DNA of 64,000 bases, taken from contig NMRA01000662.1 in NCBI GenBank assembly GCA_002633005.1, positions 133,375 to 197,374 of the forward strand, in the 5' to 3' direction. Below, piece by piece: positions 1 through 11,950 of the stretch. This stretch comes from Phoronis australis (taxonomy: Eukaryota; Phoronida; Phoronidae). The notes below the pieces were generated by a model. It was not told the DNA's origin, made no database searches, and saw only the letters and a program-made list of their open reading frames with translations. Position 1 is the stretch's first letter. Every line of letters begins with the position of its first letter. Position numbers and translations under genes: made by a program.

Positions 1-634
1 CAGGCCACGCACTGTTCGCTACTCATCTACTTCTTACACAAGATGAAGTGCATGAACTATTGACCTATTGAGTGACGGCTTATCTGACCAATCAGAAGGC
101 ATCATTCTTGACACACCTTCATTTCCAAGCCGCCATTTTACCTGACAACACATTGCCTGCTAAAACTTATTGTTTGTTTGTCGACATTGGGCAAGGGGGC
201 GGACCTTGCGATAGGTCAATTAACAATATCGGCAATTCATTTTGATGAATCAGCTTGTTGTTTTATTAAAAGCAACAGAGAAGTGAGTTTTAGTTACATT
301 TCTTCTGTCTTATTGGGATAGTAAAACACAAGAAGATACCATTCTACAAAATTAACTGTAATTTTGAACCTTGTTAACCAGTGGCACAGCGGAAAAGAGT
401 ACATTTTGTCCGGGTAACATATTTGTGGTCTGTGAGCCGTGTTTTTTGGTGGATATGTGTTTTTGGTTGAGTGCGGGCATGAGTTCACAGACCCCTGAGT
501 CGGGTTTATTCACGAGGGACTATGTTCCTAAGTGTGGGGCTGTGTTGTTCAGGTAGCCCAAGCTATGGTGTGAAATGTCAGGCTCTATTGGAATTACGTG
601 TCCCTTTGTTTTATGACATGACGTTTTGTTGCAG
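1..634 (+). other. Probable intron upstream of the first terminal exon
   Basis: I see no coding signal here. The stretch ends in a pyrimidine-containing acceptor (TTTTGTTGCAG, AG at 633-634) directly before a proline-rich open exon. It is best read as the last intron of the gene that ends at 906. The short open frames in it have no recognisable features. Confidence 0.5.
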
Positions 635-906
635 GTGTGCCCCAACCTGTGCCCCCACCACCCCCTCAGACTGTGCTCCCTCCCCAGCAGCGCTCCACGT
701 ACTCCAGTCAACCAGCCAATCAGTACTCAACTGTTGTTGATACGTCCAAGATCCCGTCACTACTCAACGGCAACTACAGCGCCCCAGCGGGGCTAACGCC
801 GCCATCGTCGTCGCGTCTCAACGGTCCTGGTCTCTCCAATGGCCCACCTCCGTCATCACACCCTCCAAGGCACCACTACAACAAACAGCAATATTACAAG
901 CGATGA
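635..906 (+). CDS. Last coding exon of an unrecognised gene with a Pro/Asn/Gln-rich C-terminus (5' part outside window)
   Basis: The exon starts after the acceptor AG at 633-634 with two bases completing a codon, then reads 89 sense codons to TGA at 904-906. The peptide begins with a polyproline tract (PQPVPPPPPQ). It continues with a Ser/Asn/Pro-rich low-complexity stretch and ends in a basic, aromatic tail (HHYNKQQYYKR). No folded domain is visible; such tails are common in RNA-binding and transcription proteins. Codon use is GC-rich compared with the flanking DNA, which supports real coding. A 3' UTR with AATAAA signals follows. I do not recognise the gene. The acceptor is inferred; no upstream exon could be found in the remaining 634 bases. 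Confidence 0.7.
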
Positions 907-1810
907 CAGGTGCTGCCACCTAGGGGTCTATCTGCTATGTAGATATCTACGCCCGTTGGCCTGTGAGCAATGACCTACACAGCTGCTGTTTCTCTGTGAA
1001 CTAGATAACTCATTGTACATAGTTGTTACGTAGCACTCTATTTAACCAGTTGTACATGTTCTTAATCCACTCCGGTGATTGCTGTGTTGTACTGCCTATG
1101 CTTGTTCTGTCTCTGTACATATGAACAACAAATATTTTCATGGACTATCATTGATTCTCTTGATAATCTTTGTCACAAAAAGAGTCGCGCTTGTCTTATG
1201 TTCTTTATTTTCATTCGAGTTTCCTAGATTGGCTTCTCACACGATTGCTTTTCCTCTTGGAAAGTGCATCTGGTTTGAATTGTTGCTTTTACTTTTAGGA
1301 GTCGATTTGTGTTCATTCTCATCATTTCTTGGCAGTGAATTTTTGTAAGCTATCATCTGAACCTGTGGTAGTCATGGCTGTCAATTGTGTTTGAAAGGAT
1401 GCCCTCCTACATTGAGCAGCATTAACATTCGAGAAAGCTCCAATGCATACTTGTTACATGTGCTCACTGCCAGTTTATCGTATGTAAATATATACATATA
1501 ATATCAATGTAAACTGTTTACTCCTCTGCCAAAATGTCCTCACCTGACATTGTATATATACAAGGTGTTTGCATTAATGTTTCAGTGCGATCTTGTGTGT
1601 TAGATGTACCATAAATAAGATGATTAGATAAGGTGTTAGGTCACCGCGTTTTTATTGGGCTGACAGTGGTTTTAGATTGATGTGAAAGGAAATTAGGTGT
1701 AAACATGGGTATACGTTTGCTTTGTACATTTGCAATGTATATATATTGTTTGTAGTAAACATTTTAGATAAAAAAACGACCATTGTATAATAAAAAGCTA
1801 TTCTCACAAA
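907..1810 (+). promoter_or_regulatory. 3' UTR with five Pumilio-type (UGUANAUA) elements
   Basis: This untranslated stretch follows the TGA at 904-906. It holds five exact matches to the Pumilio/PUF consensus TGTANATA, at 1014-1021, 1114-1121, 1483-1490, 1551-1558 and 1736-1743. PUF proteins are known to bind such sites in 3' UTRs and repress or localise mRNAs. An AATAAA at 1789-1794 is the likely poly(A) signal, with a second at 1873-1878. The UTR boundary is inferred from these signals. Confidence 0.6.
1789..1794 (+). other. Poly(A) signal AATAAA
   Basis: AATAAA lies about 880 bases after the stop codon at 906, in AT-rich sequence. An alternative copy at 1873-1878 lies just before the minisatellite. 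Confidence 0.5.
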
Positions 1811-1898
1811 TTGTAATTAGTTTATTTTATTTTACTTTGTTTAATCTAAAAACGTGTAAACGTCATCTGATAAATAAAAACAAACTTTGTAAGTTGTG

Positions 1899-2117
1899 CA
1901 ACCCTTATATACAATGAATACATTGGACACTGTCCTTAGCAGCAATCCTTATATACAATAAAGACATTGGACACTGTCCTTAGCAGCAACCCTTATATAC
2001 AATGAATACGTTGGACACTCTCCTTAGCAGCAATCCTTATATACAATGAATACTTTGGACACTGTCCTTGGCAGCAACCTTTATATACGATGATTACATT
2101 GGACACTGTCCTTAGAT
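1899..2117 (+). repeat. 44-bp minisatellite, block 1 (5 units)
   Basis: Units start at about 1899, 1942, 1986, 2030 and 2074. Each has the core ACCCTTATATACAATGAATAC followed by TTGGACACTGTCCTTAGCAG, with a few substitutions per unit. A second block of the same repeat lies at 2802-2994 in the same orientation. Confidence 0.9.
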
Positions 2118-2801
2118 AATTATACAAGAGACTTTGTAGAAGTGGTTCCATCATTTCTTCAGCAACACTGAATCACGACTATCACTGGTATCCGTTGTGA
2201 AACGACGAACAGGGATTAAGGAACAGGAACATAGAACAAAAGGATATTATCTAGCCCCCCAACCCTTTGAGAGTGCATATATGTATGAAGAACATATGAG
2301 GAACAAAAAGGCTGAGAGCCAAACAAATCCACACGAGTATGGTAGAAAATGTGTTACAAAAGACCGTGTATCACAGTGATACTTGGGACCTCACTAATTG
2401 AGAGTTTGAGATGAAATGTTCCTAAGGGAGAACTATAGTGGTCTGTCTCCCAAACGTCTTTCAGGGCGTGTACTTTCCTTCAGCCCAGGTTTGTTGTATG
2501 ACTGAAGAGCTCGTAATGCGCGTGGTATACGAGTTTTCGCCGGAGATGAAGGAGGGTGTGCTTCCGATGTTGGCATTATGGGTGTAGTCATTGGTTCTGG
2601 GTCAGCCACTGGATTGTCGATTGAGCTGTTATCGGGTACTGGTATTTTCGGAGTGTCTGTTGACGTGCTTCGAGTTTGTGCCGCCTAGTCGGGAGCATTG
2701 ACGGGTTCTTGGTATGTATTGGGGGCAGAGGCACTAGGTGTCAGTGGGGCCATGGGTGCGCTGTGTGTCACCGTGACCGTGGGTGACGGCAGTGTGGCCA
2801 G
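2118..2801 (-). mobile_element. Insertion splitting the minisatellite; minus-strand open frame, possible retroelement remnant
   Basis: About 684 bp of unrelated sequence separates the two minisatellite blocks. The 12-mer CACTGTCCTTAG occurs on both sides of it, as a target duplication would look, although the tandem array itself could also supply it. On the minus strand a frame runs from about 2810 to TAG at 2433-2435 with one internal stop. It is rich in Pro, Thr and Ser and ends in a basic stretch (AKTRIPRALRALQSY). The style resembles the C-terminal tail of retroelement polyproteins, but no catalytic motif is present, so the assignment is weak. Confidence 0.35.
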
Positions 2802-2994
2802 TGCACTGTCCTTAGCAGCAACCCTTATATACAATGAATACATTGGACACTGTCCTTAGCAGCAACCCTGATATAGAATTTATACATTGGACACTGTCTT
2901 TAGTAGCAACCCTTTTATACAACTTATACATTGGACACTGTCCTCAGCAGCAACCCTAATATACAATTTATACATTGGACACTGTTCTTAGCAG
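2802..2994 (+). repeat. 44-bp minisatellite, block 2 (about 4.4 units)
   Basis: This is the same unit and orientation as the block at 1899-2117. Its variants (for example GATATAGAATTTATAC) are more diverged. Confidence 0.9.
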
Positions 2995-4024
2995 TGGTGG
3001 GGAAATCCAGTGAAATTTTGAAAAAATGATATTGATTTCCCGGGAATTCCACTCGGTTTAATGGTATTGGGTTACTGTCATGTCCAGGTGCTAAAATGTT
3101 TTGCAATGGAATTTGTACACAGAGGATAGGGTGAACAATTTAATTTCATCTTGGTCAACCACTCCTGTTATGGGTGGAATAGATGCTGACGTACGGATCT
3201 ATAGGATCCCCACCTGGTAATCGAAACAATCTGGTGACTAACACACCGTTTCGAGATCAAACTTCTTAATTCAAGAACTGGATCAATTCAAAATCATTTT
3301 GCATGAACCAGACTCTCTCTATAGCCGACAGAGCTTGAAAATTCCCTTGCCGCGACAGCACTACATTCAATTTGAGATGTTTTGCAACTAAATTGAAGCG
3401 GTTGTCCAATTCCCTACATGATCTGTTTAAAGTCTTTTTTTACTTATAAATTCTCCGGAAGTTCTTAGTTTCAGTGTACATGACCTATGAAGTCCTGTCA
3501 TTGTAAAGCGGATATGAAGACGCCTTTCAGCTCAGGAAATTTGATTAAAAAATGTTTTTCGTTATTGGTCTCAAAATGTTCTGTAGTCAAACATGAGGAG
3601 TCAGGGCTTCGAGAGAATTGACGTTCATGGTCGGCACAGAATTTAGTGGGCTTGGCATCTACTAGCCTCCACACTGCCCTTTAATTCTTGACGATAACCG
3701 GCTGGCTCCTGGCGATAAATTCGATGAGGCCGAAGTGTCATTAATGTTCATACCGCACTGCAGCGTCGACGCTCCCCTATTAAATCCATTTACTTGCTGC
3801 GATGATAACTGGCGCTGTTAACTTCGACCCAGAACCGAATTTAATCGTTCATGCTAATCGCAATTCCCCAAAACATCGATGCATCGACGTTAGTATGAAA
3901 GAGCCTTTAGAAATTATGTCAGAAACTAGGCAAATGTATATTCTCAGAGACTTAGCACTTTTCCTCAAGTGAGATTTAACTGTTTTCCAGAAATAGTTAT
4001 GTGGTGCTTAAAGACCCTTTCATA
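2995..4024. other. Unassigned stretch; short minus-strand open frame
   Basis: There is no recognisable gene. A minus-strand frame of about 60 codons (roughly 3290-3450) has no Met start and a plausible amino-acid mix (VLSRQGNFQALSAIERVW), but no match I can name. It may be relic transposon sequence. Confidence 0.3.
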
Positions 4025-4029
4025 CCGAC

Positions 4030-4145
4030 TTAACTCCAGCCACCACCATTATCTCACCACCATCTCCATCTCCATGACCACCACCATTATTACCTCACCA
4101 TCATCGCTACCGTTATCTTCACCATCACCATCACAATTTTTCCTC
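4030..4145 (+). repeat. Degenerate CAC/ATC trinucleotide repeat
   Basis: About 115 bp is dominated by CACCAC, CATCTC and CACCATT words on the plus strand. Confidence 0.7.
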
Positions 4146-5009
4146 TGATTAGCATTGTCATCGTCACCTTTGGAAGGACGGAAGAAACACCCTGGTGGTA
4201 CTCCCATAGAGGAGGTACATGTATATGAGATATACCGCTTAGAAGGAGCACTTTTTCATGATCAGTTTATATAGAAAAGGGGACCTCTTCCCGACGGAAT
4301 CACCTTGTCTGTCAAAATTCCCTACAAAAGGGTTCATGCTTGAAACTCTGTATTAGAACAGCTCATTTGAAACGCTAATGTGATCTTTTACATTACATAA
4401 GGCTGGTGTTTCCCTGCAAAAGTGGGAGTTTTCATGGAAGCTCCCTTCAAGTGAGTCCCTTGTTCGAGTCTACTTTATAAATGGGTGGGTTTTCCAAAGT
4501 TCCAGATGCAGCCCCGTCAACAACATTATCGAGAAACTCCCCCGGAACATTACATTCAGTGCAATAAGAATTATCAAACCAACTAATAAAACGACGACAA
4601 ATGCAGTGGCAGTAGAGGCGACGGCAGCGGCGGCGGTGGCGGCGGCAGCACGCAAGCCAATAAAGGATACGCAATGGGCGCAAAGGGCATTCAATGACTG
4701 CGCAATATATCTTTCGTTGGCCTAACCACACATTTGACGTAGTATGGTTGAGAACGCGTTTTATGTAGAGATATGGAGATTATGTACTGAAATGGTGAGA
4801 TTTTGCAAATTAATTACAGAAAATTGGATAAATTGGAATATCCTGTTCAGATTATTCAAACGTTTAATTTTAGCAAGATGCCGGTTAATCGTGAAATATG
4901 ATGTAACATTATTCGACAGATAAGTTGTTTTAATCGATCAAACTGCGTACTTTGGTGTTCGTCACACAACTGTGAGACTTGCACAGTCGGGGGCGTGCTG
5001 GTGACGACG

Positions 5010-5025
5010 TGGGGGGGGGGGGGGN
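5010..5025 (+). other. Poly-G run ending in a single N
   Basis: A run of G ends at an N at 5025, probably an unresolved homopolymer or contig join. Confidence 0.8.
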
Positions 5026-6354
5026 GCGTGTGAGTACCAAAAATGAGTATCTTGCCAATATCACTTTAATGCAAGTAAGACATTAAAATTGATAAACCAT
5101 CTATCATTTAATTACGACAATTACTGTTTCAAAATAGGCCTTTGTCTTATCTGAGACTAAAACCGACTTCTCGACTTAAAAACAACTGTCAAATCGGTAT
5201 TACCTCAGATGAGGAACATTAAATTGCTTGTCACTCATGACCAGTTTCATTCACCAAGGTATTACAGCCGCCAGGGGAATATCGGGGGGTTCTATTGTAA
5301 CCAGATTCATTTCAAAATTAATTTGTCTGTGAAGAAAGTGGATGTTTTTAAAACCAGACCGTGGTTTGTGGCGGCCTTAGTACGACAGCAGTTTCCTCAA
5401 TGCTTTGTTTCCTTTGCGTTTTTATTTCTTATTATAGATAACAAAAATCCGTTTGCGTATCCTTGCCATGATGTCAAATAACAGGCTATGAAAGCTGTCC
5501 GCAAGACATGGCATCAAACAATTTTAAAAAGGGTACCAAAGGATTATTTCCAAATGTTTAGAAATGACTGCGGCAATAAAGACTTGGATCAAGCTGAAAC
5601 ACTTGGGCACTGTCTACACGACTGCGTTTTGTTTTCATTTTCAAAACACGGCTAATCGAAAAATCATCCGCTGATAGCAATTTTATATAGATTTTTCTAT
5701 CCATACGAAATTGCCAATGCGAGCAATTGTAACAATGACCAACCATATTTTCCAAGTTACGTTTCCGATGTTAACACAAATATAATGAAAACAGCGGCTA
5801 CAAAATCTTCTCTGCTGAGCATTATCACAATAGGACAGCTGTGGACAGATACTGTATCCGTAGAGAAAAAACCCGTTTTCAACTGATCTTGACAGCGCCT
5901 TTGCGTTGCTGAACCTTCTCAAGCCTAGAAATCCGAAAGCGAATCAGGAACTAGAAGAGACGGACTTAATAATATTAAGCGGTATAAAGTAAGATTGGAC
6001 ATTATCGACAAGCCTACTTAATTAGACAAATATCTACAAAACTATAGATTTAACACGGTAAAAGCGCACAGAATTTGAAGATTGAATTTTTACCAATCTG
6101 GCATTAATTGGGTCACGTGACCATGTTTTTTCGGGCAACTTTAGATTTTTTTCATGAAAATCGTAAAAGCGAAACAAAATCAAAAACAATCCCTAAAGTC
6201 GTAGCTGCAAGTTTCACAGAAACCATATATCTGCCATTTCTGAAATATGAGAGTCCGAGGTTCGCAAAATTTGGAATTCTTCTTGGGTCGCACATAATCT
6301 TAAAAGTTGTTTTTAACGGAAGGCACCTTTTTATTGTCCCTTTAATTGTCATAT

Positions 6355-6394
6355 TGTGTGTATGTGTGTGTGTGTGTGTGTGTGTGCGCGCGCA
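6355..6394 (+). repeat. (TG)n microsatellite followed by (CG)4
   Basis: About 18 TG dinucleotides with one interruption run into GCGCGCGC. Confidence 0.95.
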
Positions 6395-9300
6395 CGTGGG
6401 CGTGCCTCTGCGCTTGTCTTATTGTATGAATTCCTTTGAACATAGATTGTTTTATGTGTCTTGATATTCCTTACGACTACAGTACGTCTGTTGCAGCATT
6501 GTTTCCCATATACTCAATGGAGAGTAAGAAAAGTACTCTAAACCACAACTTGTTCAAAGACATCATCCAAAAATCTGAGCGCCTACTCCACAACCCTGCG
6601 TAGAAGACCGGATTTTATAACCGGAATGACTCAAACTCCCGTATGGCTTCACGTTTAAGAGAAGACACTTGTTTTTCGTAATTAATAAAAGGCTTCCCAG
6701 ATTTCGACTGTTGTGCCGCATCCTGTTAGACTGGCGTTACTTACCTGATGTGTAATCAAAGACTTTGAAATCAATATCAAAACATCTTTTTTTACTTTGT
6801 CTTGCCCACTTATCTCTGAAGAAGGCAAAAGTCGACACCTAAACCGCATAGTTAGTTATAAATTGACGGCGTGTATTGTTTTGTGGCTGTGGGTAACCAC
6901 CACTAGTTTCCGCTCTGGTCGCTGGAGGCAGTGATGGTGGTAAACCTTGTTGTTTACAAATAGTGACCTGATTTTGTAGGCTATTCCGTAGGATTAGTGA
7001 CACTTATGTAAAAGTGACAACTCTTGCGTTAGAACTGCCGTCCGTCGTGGGTTGGCCGCCTTACGTTAGAAATTTAACTTTTTATATAGACAATTAACTT
7101 ACCATTATGATATCCTTGACTTACTCATTCCGGTCACCGAATCGTTTGAAAAGCTGCTATGAGCCTCGCGTTCCACCAAAAAAAAACGAAATATACTGGT
7201 TTACACAAATTACTGCAATAAATCCCGTATCAACGCGGTCCTGATTCAGGTACTGACAATTCGTAAAATCTCATGACACGCAGTTACAAACCAACTTATG
7301 GTCGGTCAGTTCTTCTCGAGCACAGAAATCATCACCAACTTGAACGATTCACAAGGTAAGCTTAACCATAACTGTAAGTGGTCAAAATCACAAATATCAT
7401 AATCATCAGTCGGCTCACGTGCGGCTTTAGTACATTTCTTTTTGTGCATTTACCAAAAGCGATATCTCATGCTGCGCAATTTTTGAAAATCCGATCACTT
7501 TCGTTCAATTTGGGGTGGAAACTTTTGTTTCTCGTTTATTTAGCGTTCGTAATTACCATGGACCGAATGGATTTTTTGATCGCTTCAATGGAACGATTGG
7601 CCAGTCGTACTATTGAAGCTAAACTTGGTTTGTGCCCGTTTCCGTGTGACCTGATTAACTTCATTTTATGGTGCTCAGTACAGTCAGTAGGATGATGCCT
7701 CATCACCATCACTTGACGTAACTATAACATTAGTACCAATAGTAAACTATTTCATTTCGAACAGAGAAATAATAACGCAAAAATCAATTGGCGGGTCAAA
7801 GGTCAAATTTGTCTACCCGTTTGTGAGGTACAAAAACACAATCATTACGTTTACATATTCCAAGAAAATGTGCACGTTTTGCCCTGTCCATACAATGTTG
7901 TGGTCACGAAATATTCGAAATGTCTGTGACAAGGTCGCTTGACAGGGTCATTGAGTAAATCACACATGGAAACGGAGACATCACGTTGCAATGCAACAAA
8001 CCATGTTGCTAACTTTTTGTATTCGATTGTTGAGACTTCGTTGACCTTCGGACCGATTCCAATTGCACTCGGTTGTTTTCGTAATTTAATCATCACAACA
8101 GCAAGACTTAATCTATTTCCGGACTTGAAAGCCACTTCCACATTCTAAATATGACCCTTATGACTATATATAGATTCTGTTTACTACGGATTTCACTACG
8201 TTCATTCACAAATAAAATACAGCGAGTGTCGTCATTAATCAAATTTGGCAAGGGCTTCCTTATATGGACAGTGAGCCGGTTCAATTTTAGTAGCTGGACG
8301 AAATAATTGACTTAACAGGCGCTGCCTGTTACGCTGACAGATTGCCACTAAGGATTCTATTTTTAGACATTTAGTGTTAAGGTGCCTGTCATTTTAGAGT
8401 AAACATGTTGTTTTGGCAAATGTAATTAATCAAATGTTATTAGCTAATACACAAGCTTAATTTATGAGAATATAAGTTTTAACGTCGCAAGTGAATCTGG
8501 TTAGACTTTGTACGTAACTGTAGTACAGTAAGAGATATCTCAATGGCGACGAAGTACACAGCTTAAAAACAATTCATGAATGACACTTCATATCGCAAAC
8601 AACACAGAAAAATACTGTTGAGCTGGAAAAAAGTATTATTCATAACGGATTTATTGTCATAAGAACACGAAAATTTTTTTGCACATTACACGGAACAGTT
8701 TTGACCATGAACTTCAAAACAACAACTGTCAGATGTAATTAAGCTTGTCGAATTTCCTAAAATACAACAGATTTCGAAACCGCCGTCAACATTCAATACC
8801 CCTACTGGGCGATTGACCGAGCAGATTTGGTCTGTCGCACTTGGCGCAGTGGGTCGCCGACTCGCTTCATTTGAGCTGAAGCGCCAACAATAGGCACCGA
8901 GCCTTGAACTTGTGAAAACAAGTTATTCATAATCTAGAAGTTTAAACTGATACCCTTTCCTGGGAACGACTCGACAACGCATACTCACAGTGATTCACTG
9001 TAATTGTGCGTGAGAACGCGACTGAGCGCCAAAGTGGCAAATATAAACGCCGTATGTTTTTAATAAATATATACTGGTGATCCCGCTTAAGTACAAACGT
9101 TTAGACTTGTATCACTGAGCTTTGGTTGTTTAGCGAAACTGGTATGGATTTCAGTTGGCCTCAAACAAGTATGAACAAATACGAAATCGGAAACTTAATA
9201 AATTTGAATCCTACAAGAAACAAATCACCACGTTGACTTCGTGTATGAAACACTGAACAAAGTTCAATAAGCCACTAACACAACCAAAAGGTAAAAGGTC

Positions 9301-11878
9301 TTGCTAAAATAGGGACAGATCAGCCAGACACGGAGAACGGCGCGAACTGTCGCCTCACGGGGACAGCGCACAGGAAGTCTCCCACACCGGGCGATGGTGG
9401 CGGTCTCCGCGAAACGTTTCAAGAAAAATTGAGTAAGACAACATCAACACTATTTAAACCACCGCTATAAGTATTGGCTGGAAGGCACGGTGACAACAAT
9501 TAATGAATTGTACGCTTCGTGTGTGTCTGTGAGAAATCGCTCGTACGATGTGATTCAGGTCTGACTAGACGCGTTATCACAAGGCCCGACATTAGCGGAC
9601 CGCCTTCCTGTTTGTTTGGCTTATAATTCATAGCACAGTAGTATATTGTTCGGCTAATAGACACCACATTAGCAAGACGTTTCTCTCTATTAATGCGTCC
9701 CATTTTCTAACCAATAACAGTTATCGGGAATTAATTAATTTGTTTTGCTTACCAATGATTTTCCCCGAGAAACAAATTTCAGTATTTCACATGTGACTTT
9801 TCGCAGCTGTCCTGTGCAGGAGAGTGAACGTTGAAACGTCGTATGCTATAAGAATATTTCACTCTCGTGTTTTGAGAGAAACGATCGTGGAATAAAAGAA
9901 ACAACACACGCTGAATTGGAGCATGTCCAGCCGAGGATTCTGCTTATTCATGCAGTATAATATTTAAAAAAGAAATAAAGCTGAGATTTGGCCTGTTTAG
10001 CTGACTGGGTGAAAACCGAATTAGGCATTTTACTCTCATAATAGGTCTCAACATTCCTTACCGGGATATGAGTATTTCTGTTAACCAACAAGAACGTTGA
10101 ACCAACCAGGGGCTCAAGAAAACGCTTCAGAATTAAATATTGCGAATTCAAAAATGGCATGTGAATTAACATGTACTCATGGTTGCGGCGTGCCTGCTCA
10201 TTTGATAATAATTCACGATGGGGTTAGGCGTAGTAATGATTTCAACTCCACGGCGCTCCAGCTAAGAATTCAACATAGAGAGTTAAACAGGGGAGAAATG
10301 CAGTTTTAGGTTTGGCAGTATCCAAAAGTGACTAAAACGTTGAATTTTAAGTGTTGGTTCTGTTCCATAGTATTTACTGTAAAGACTTCTTTTAAGTTGT
10401 CTTACTGTCCGTAGCACAATTTGCTTCCACGCCTAATATTCATCTTTCGGCACATATGACGTGAGGATCACAACTGACGTCATTACTACACGAAATTACC
10501 ATAACCGTAAATCAGCATCTATTAGCGGAATTGCAACGAGATTCAAAAGATTAATGCTACTTTTGAGAGACAACGATTTCTTGCGGTTATGATATTTTTC
10601 GAAACTCCCCCTGTAATTATGTTATAATTAATAATATTATTATCCAAAATTAAATGGAAGCGAGTTACAAAAGAAATTTGTTCGCGAAAATACGTTGTCC
10701 ATAAAACGACATTAAATTGCGACTTTTATATAAATATTTCTATTAATTAAAATACTTGATGATGAGCGAGGGTGTTTTAAGGGCAAGCCAAATGTTGCGT
10801 CCAAACTATTAAGCCTGAAAACAGTGTCATTCTTTGTTCATTATTAACGGTTGATTAATTAACGAATGGCTCTAAATGGATAGCTGTAGGATTAATTATC
10901 CTACTGAGCTCACGATATAGTAATTAAAGCCATTTTGCAGAGGAAATTCGCAGTTCTTTTTTCTCGCAATCAATTCTGTGGTTATACGGAGCATCGTTTT
11001 CAGAATAAATAAGGTTTAATTCCTCTCAGATGAGCATACGTGGATGACGATGAATATACGGGGGTCGTACATTTTTAGACTTTGTTTATTACAGCTTGCG
11101 TGCCGAGCTTTAAGAATTAAAGGGATTTAACTGACAAGAAAATTTTACGGTTGTACAGTAACGTGACCAATTTACGGGGTATCCCTGTTTTACATAGTAT
11201 TCATTGTACGTGACCAGTGTCACAGGTGATCAGACTCGTCACGGGGATATTCAACTGAACACTTCTGGTGGGAAGGTGTAAAAATGTGTTTATAAAATTA
11301 CGTTGGCTTTAAGAAACCAATTTGTTTTAGGTAGCTTAGCCGCCGGTGGCTTTACGTGATTTAACACTGAAGGAGGCTCTTGTCCTCAGTTGTAACTAAG
11401 TACAGTACTTGCAAACTTGTTGTACATTCATAAACCTGACTGCTTCCAATTAAACATAAGTGATTCGGCAAGCCCCGTTCATTTCCGCCTCAACTGTGTT
11501 CTATTGTTCTAACGAAAACCACTCACAGGGTTTATTTTTAGTAGCAAAACCCACAAATTTTAATTGCTTTCTAGGACATCTAATGTAAAATTCATGTGCT
11601 CACGGTGAACAATGATGAGCTGGCCCTTTTCGGAGCTATTTTCGTGAACATAATTCAGATCAAGCTTCATGGCTCATCAGTTAATTCATCCGGGGCTTGT
11701 CCGCCACCCGTGCTGCGTGTGTGGGAGTGCACTTCTGGTGGAAATCTTGATTCAATAGAACTTCACCCATACGATCGGATTCATCATGGTCACGCTTGAG
11801 ACGGCAACAACACAGAATCATGGTTTCTTTTTCTTGGAGAAGACCTCCATTTCAGAACACTAACCTCTGCTCATATAG

Positions 11879-11950
11879 TCATGGGCGGCGCACCATAGGG
11901 GGCTGGGGGCTATAGCCCCCCACCTTTTTTCAGTGGTACGCCGCACATGA
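11879..11950. mobile_element. Small foldback element with palindromic centre
   Basis: The left arm TCATGGGCGGCGCACCA pairs with the right arm TGGTACGCCGCACATGA (15 of 17 bases). Near the centre lies the 16-bp perfect palindrome GGGGGCTATAGCCCCC. This looks like a very short inverted-repeat transposon relic. Confidence 0.6.

Noticed and set aside
1899-2994. CRISPR-like array
   Set aside because: Units are contiguous without unique spacers and the DNA is clearly eukaryotic.
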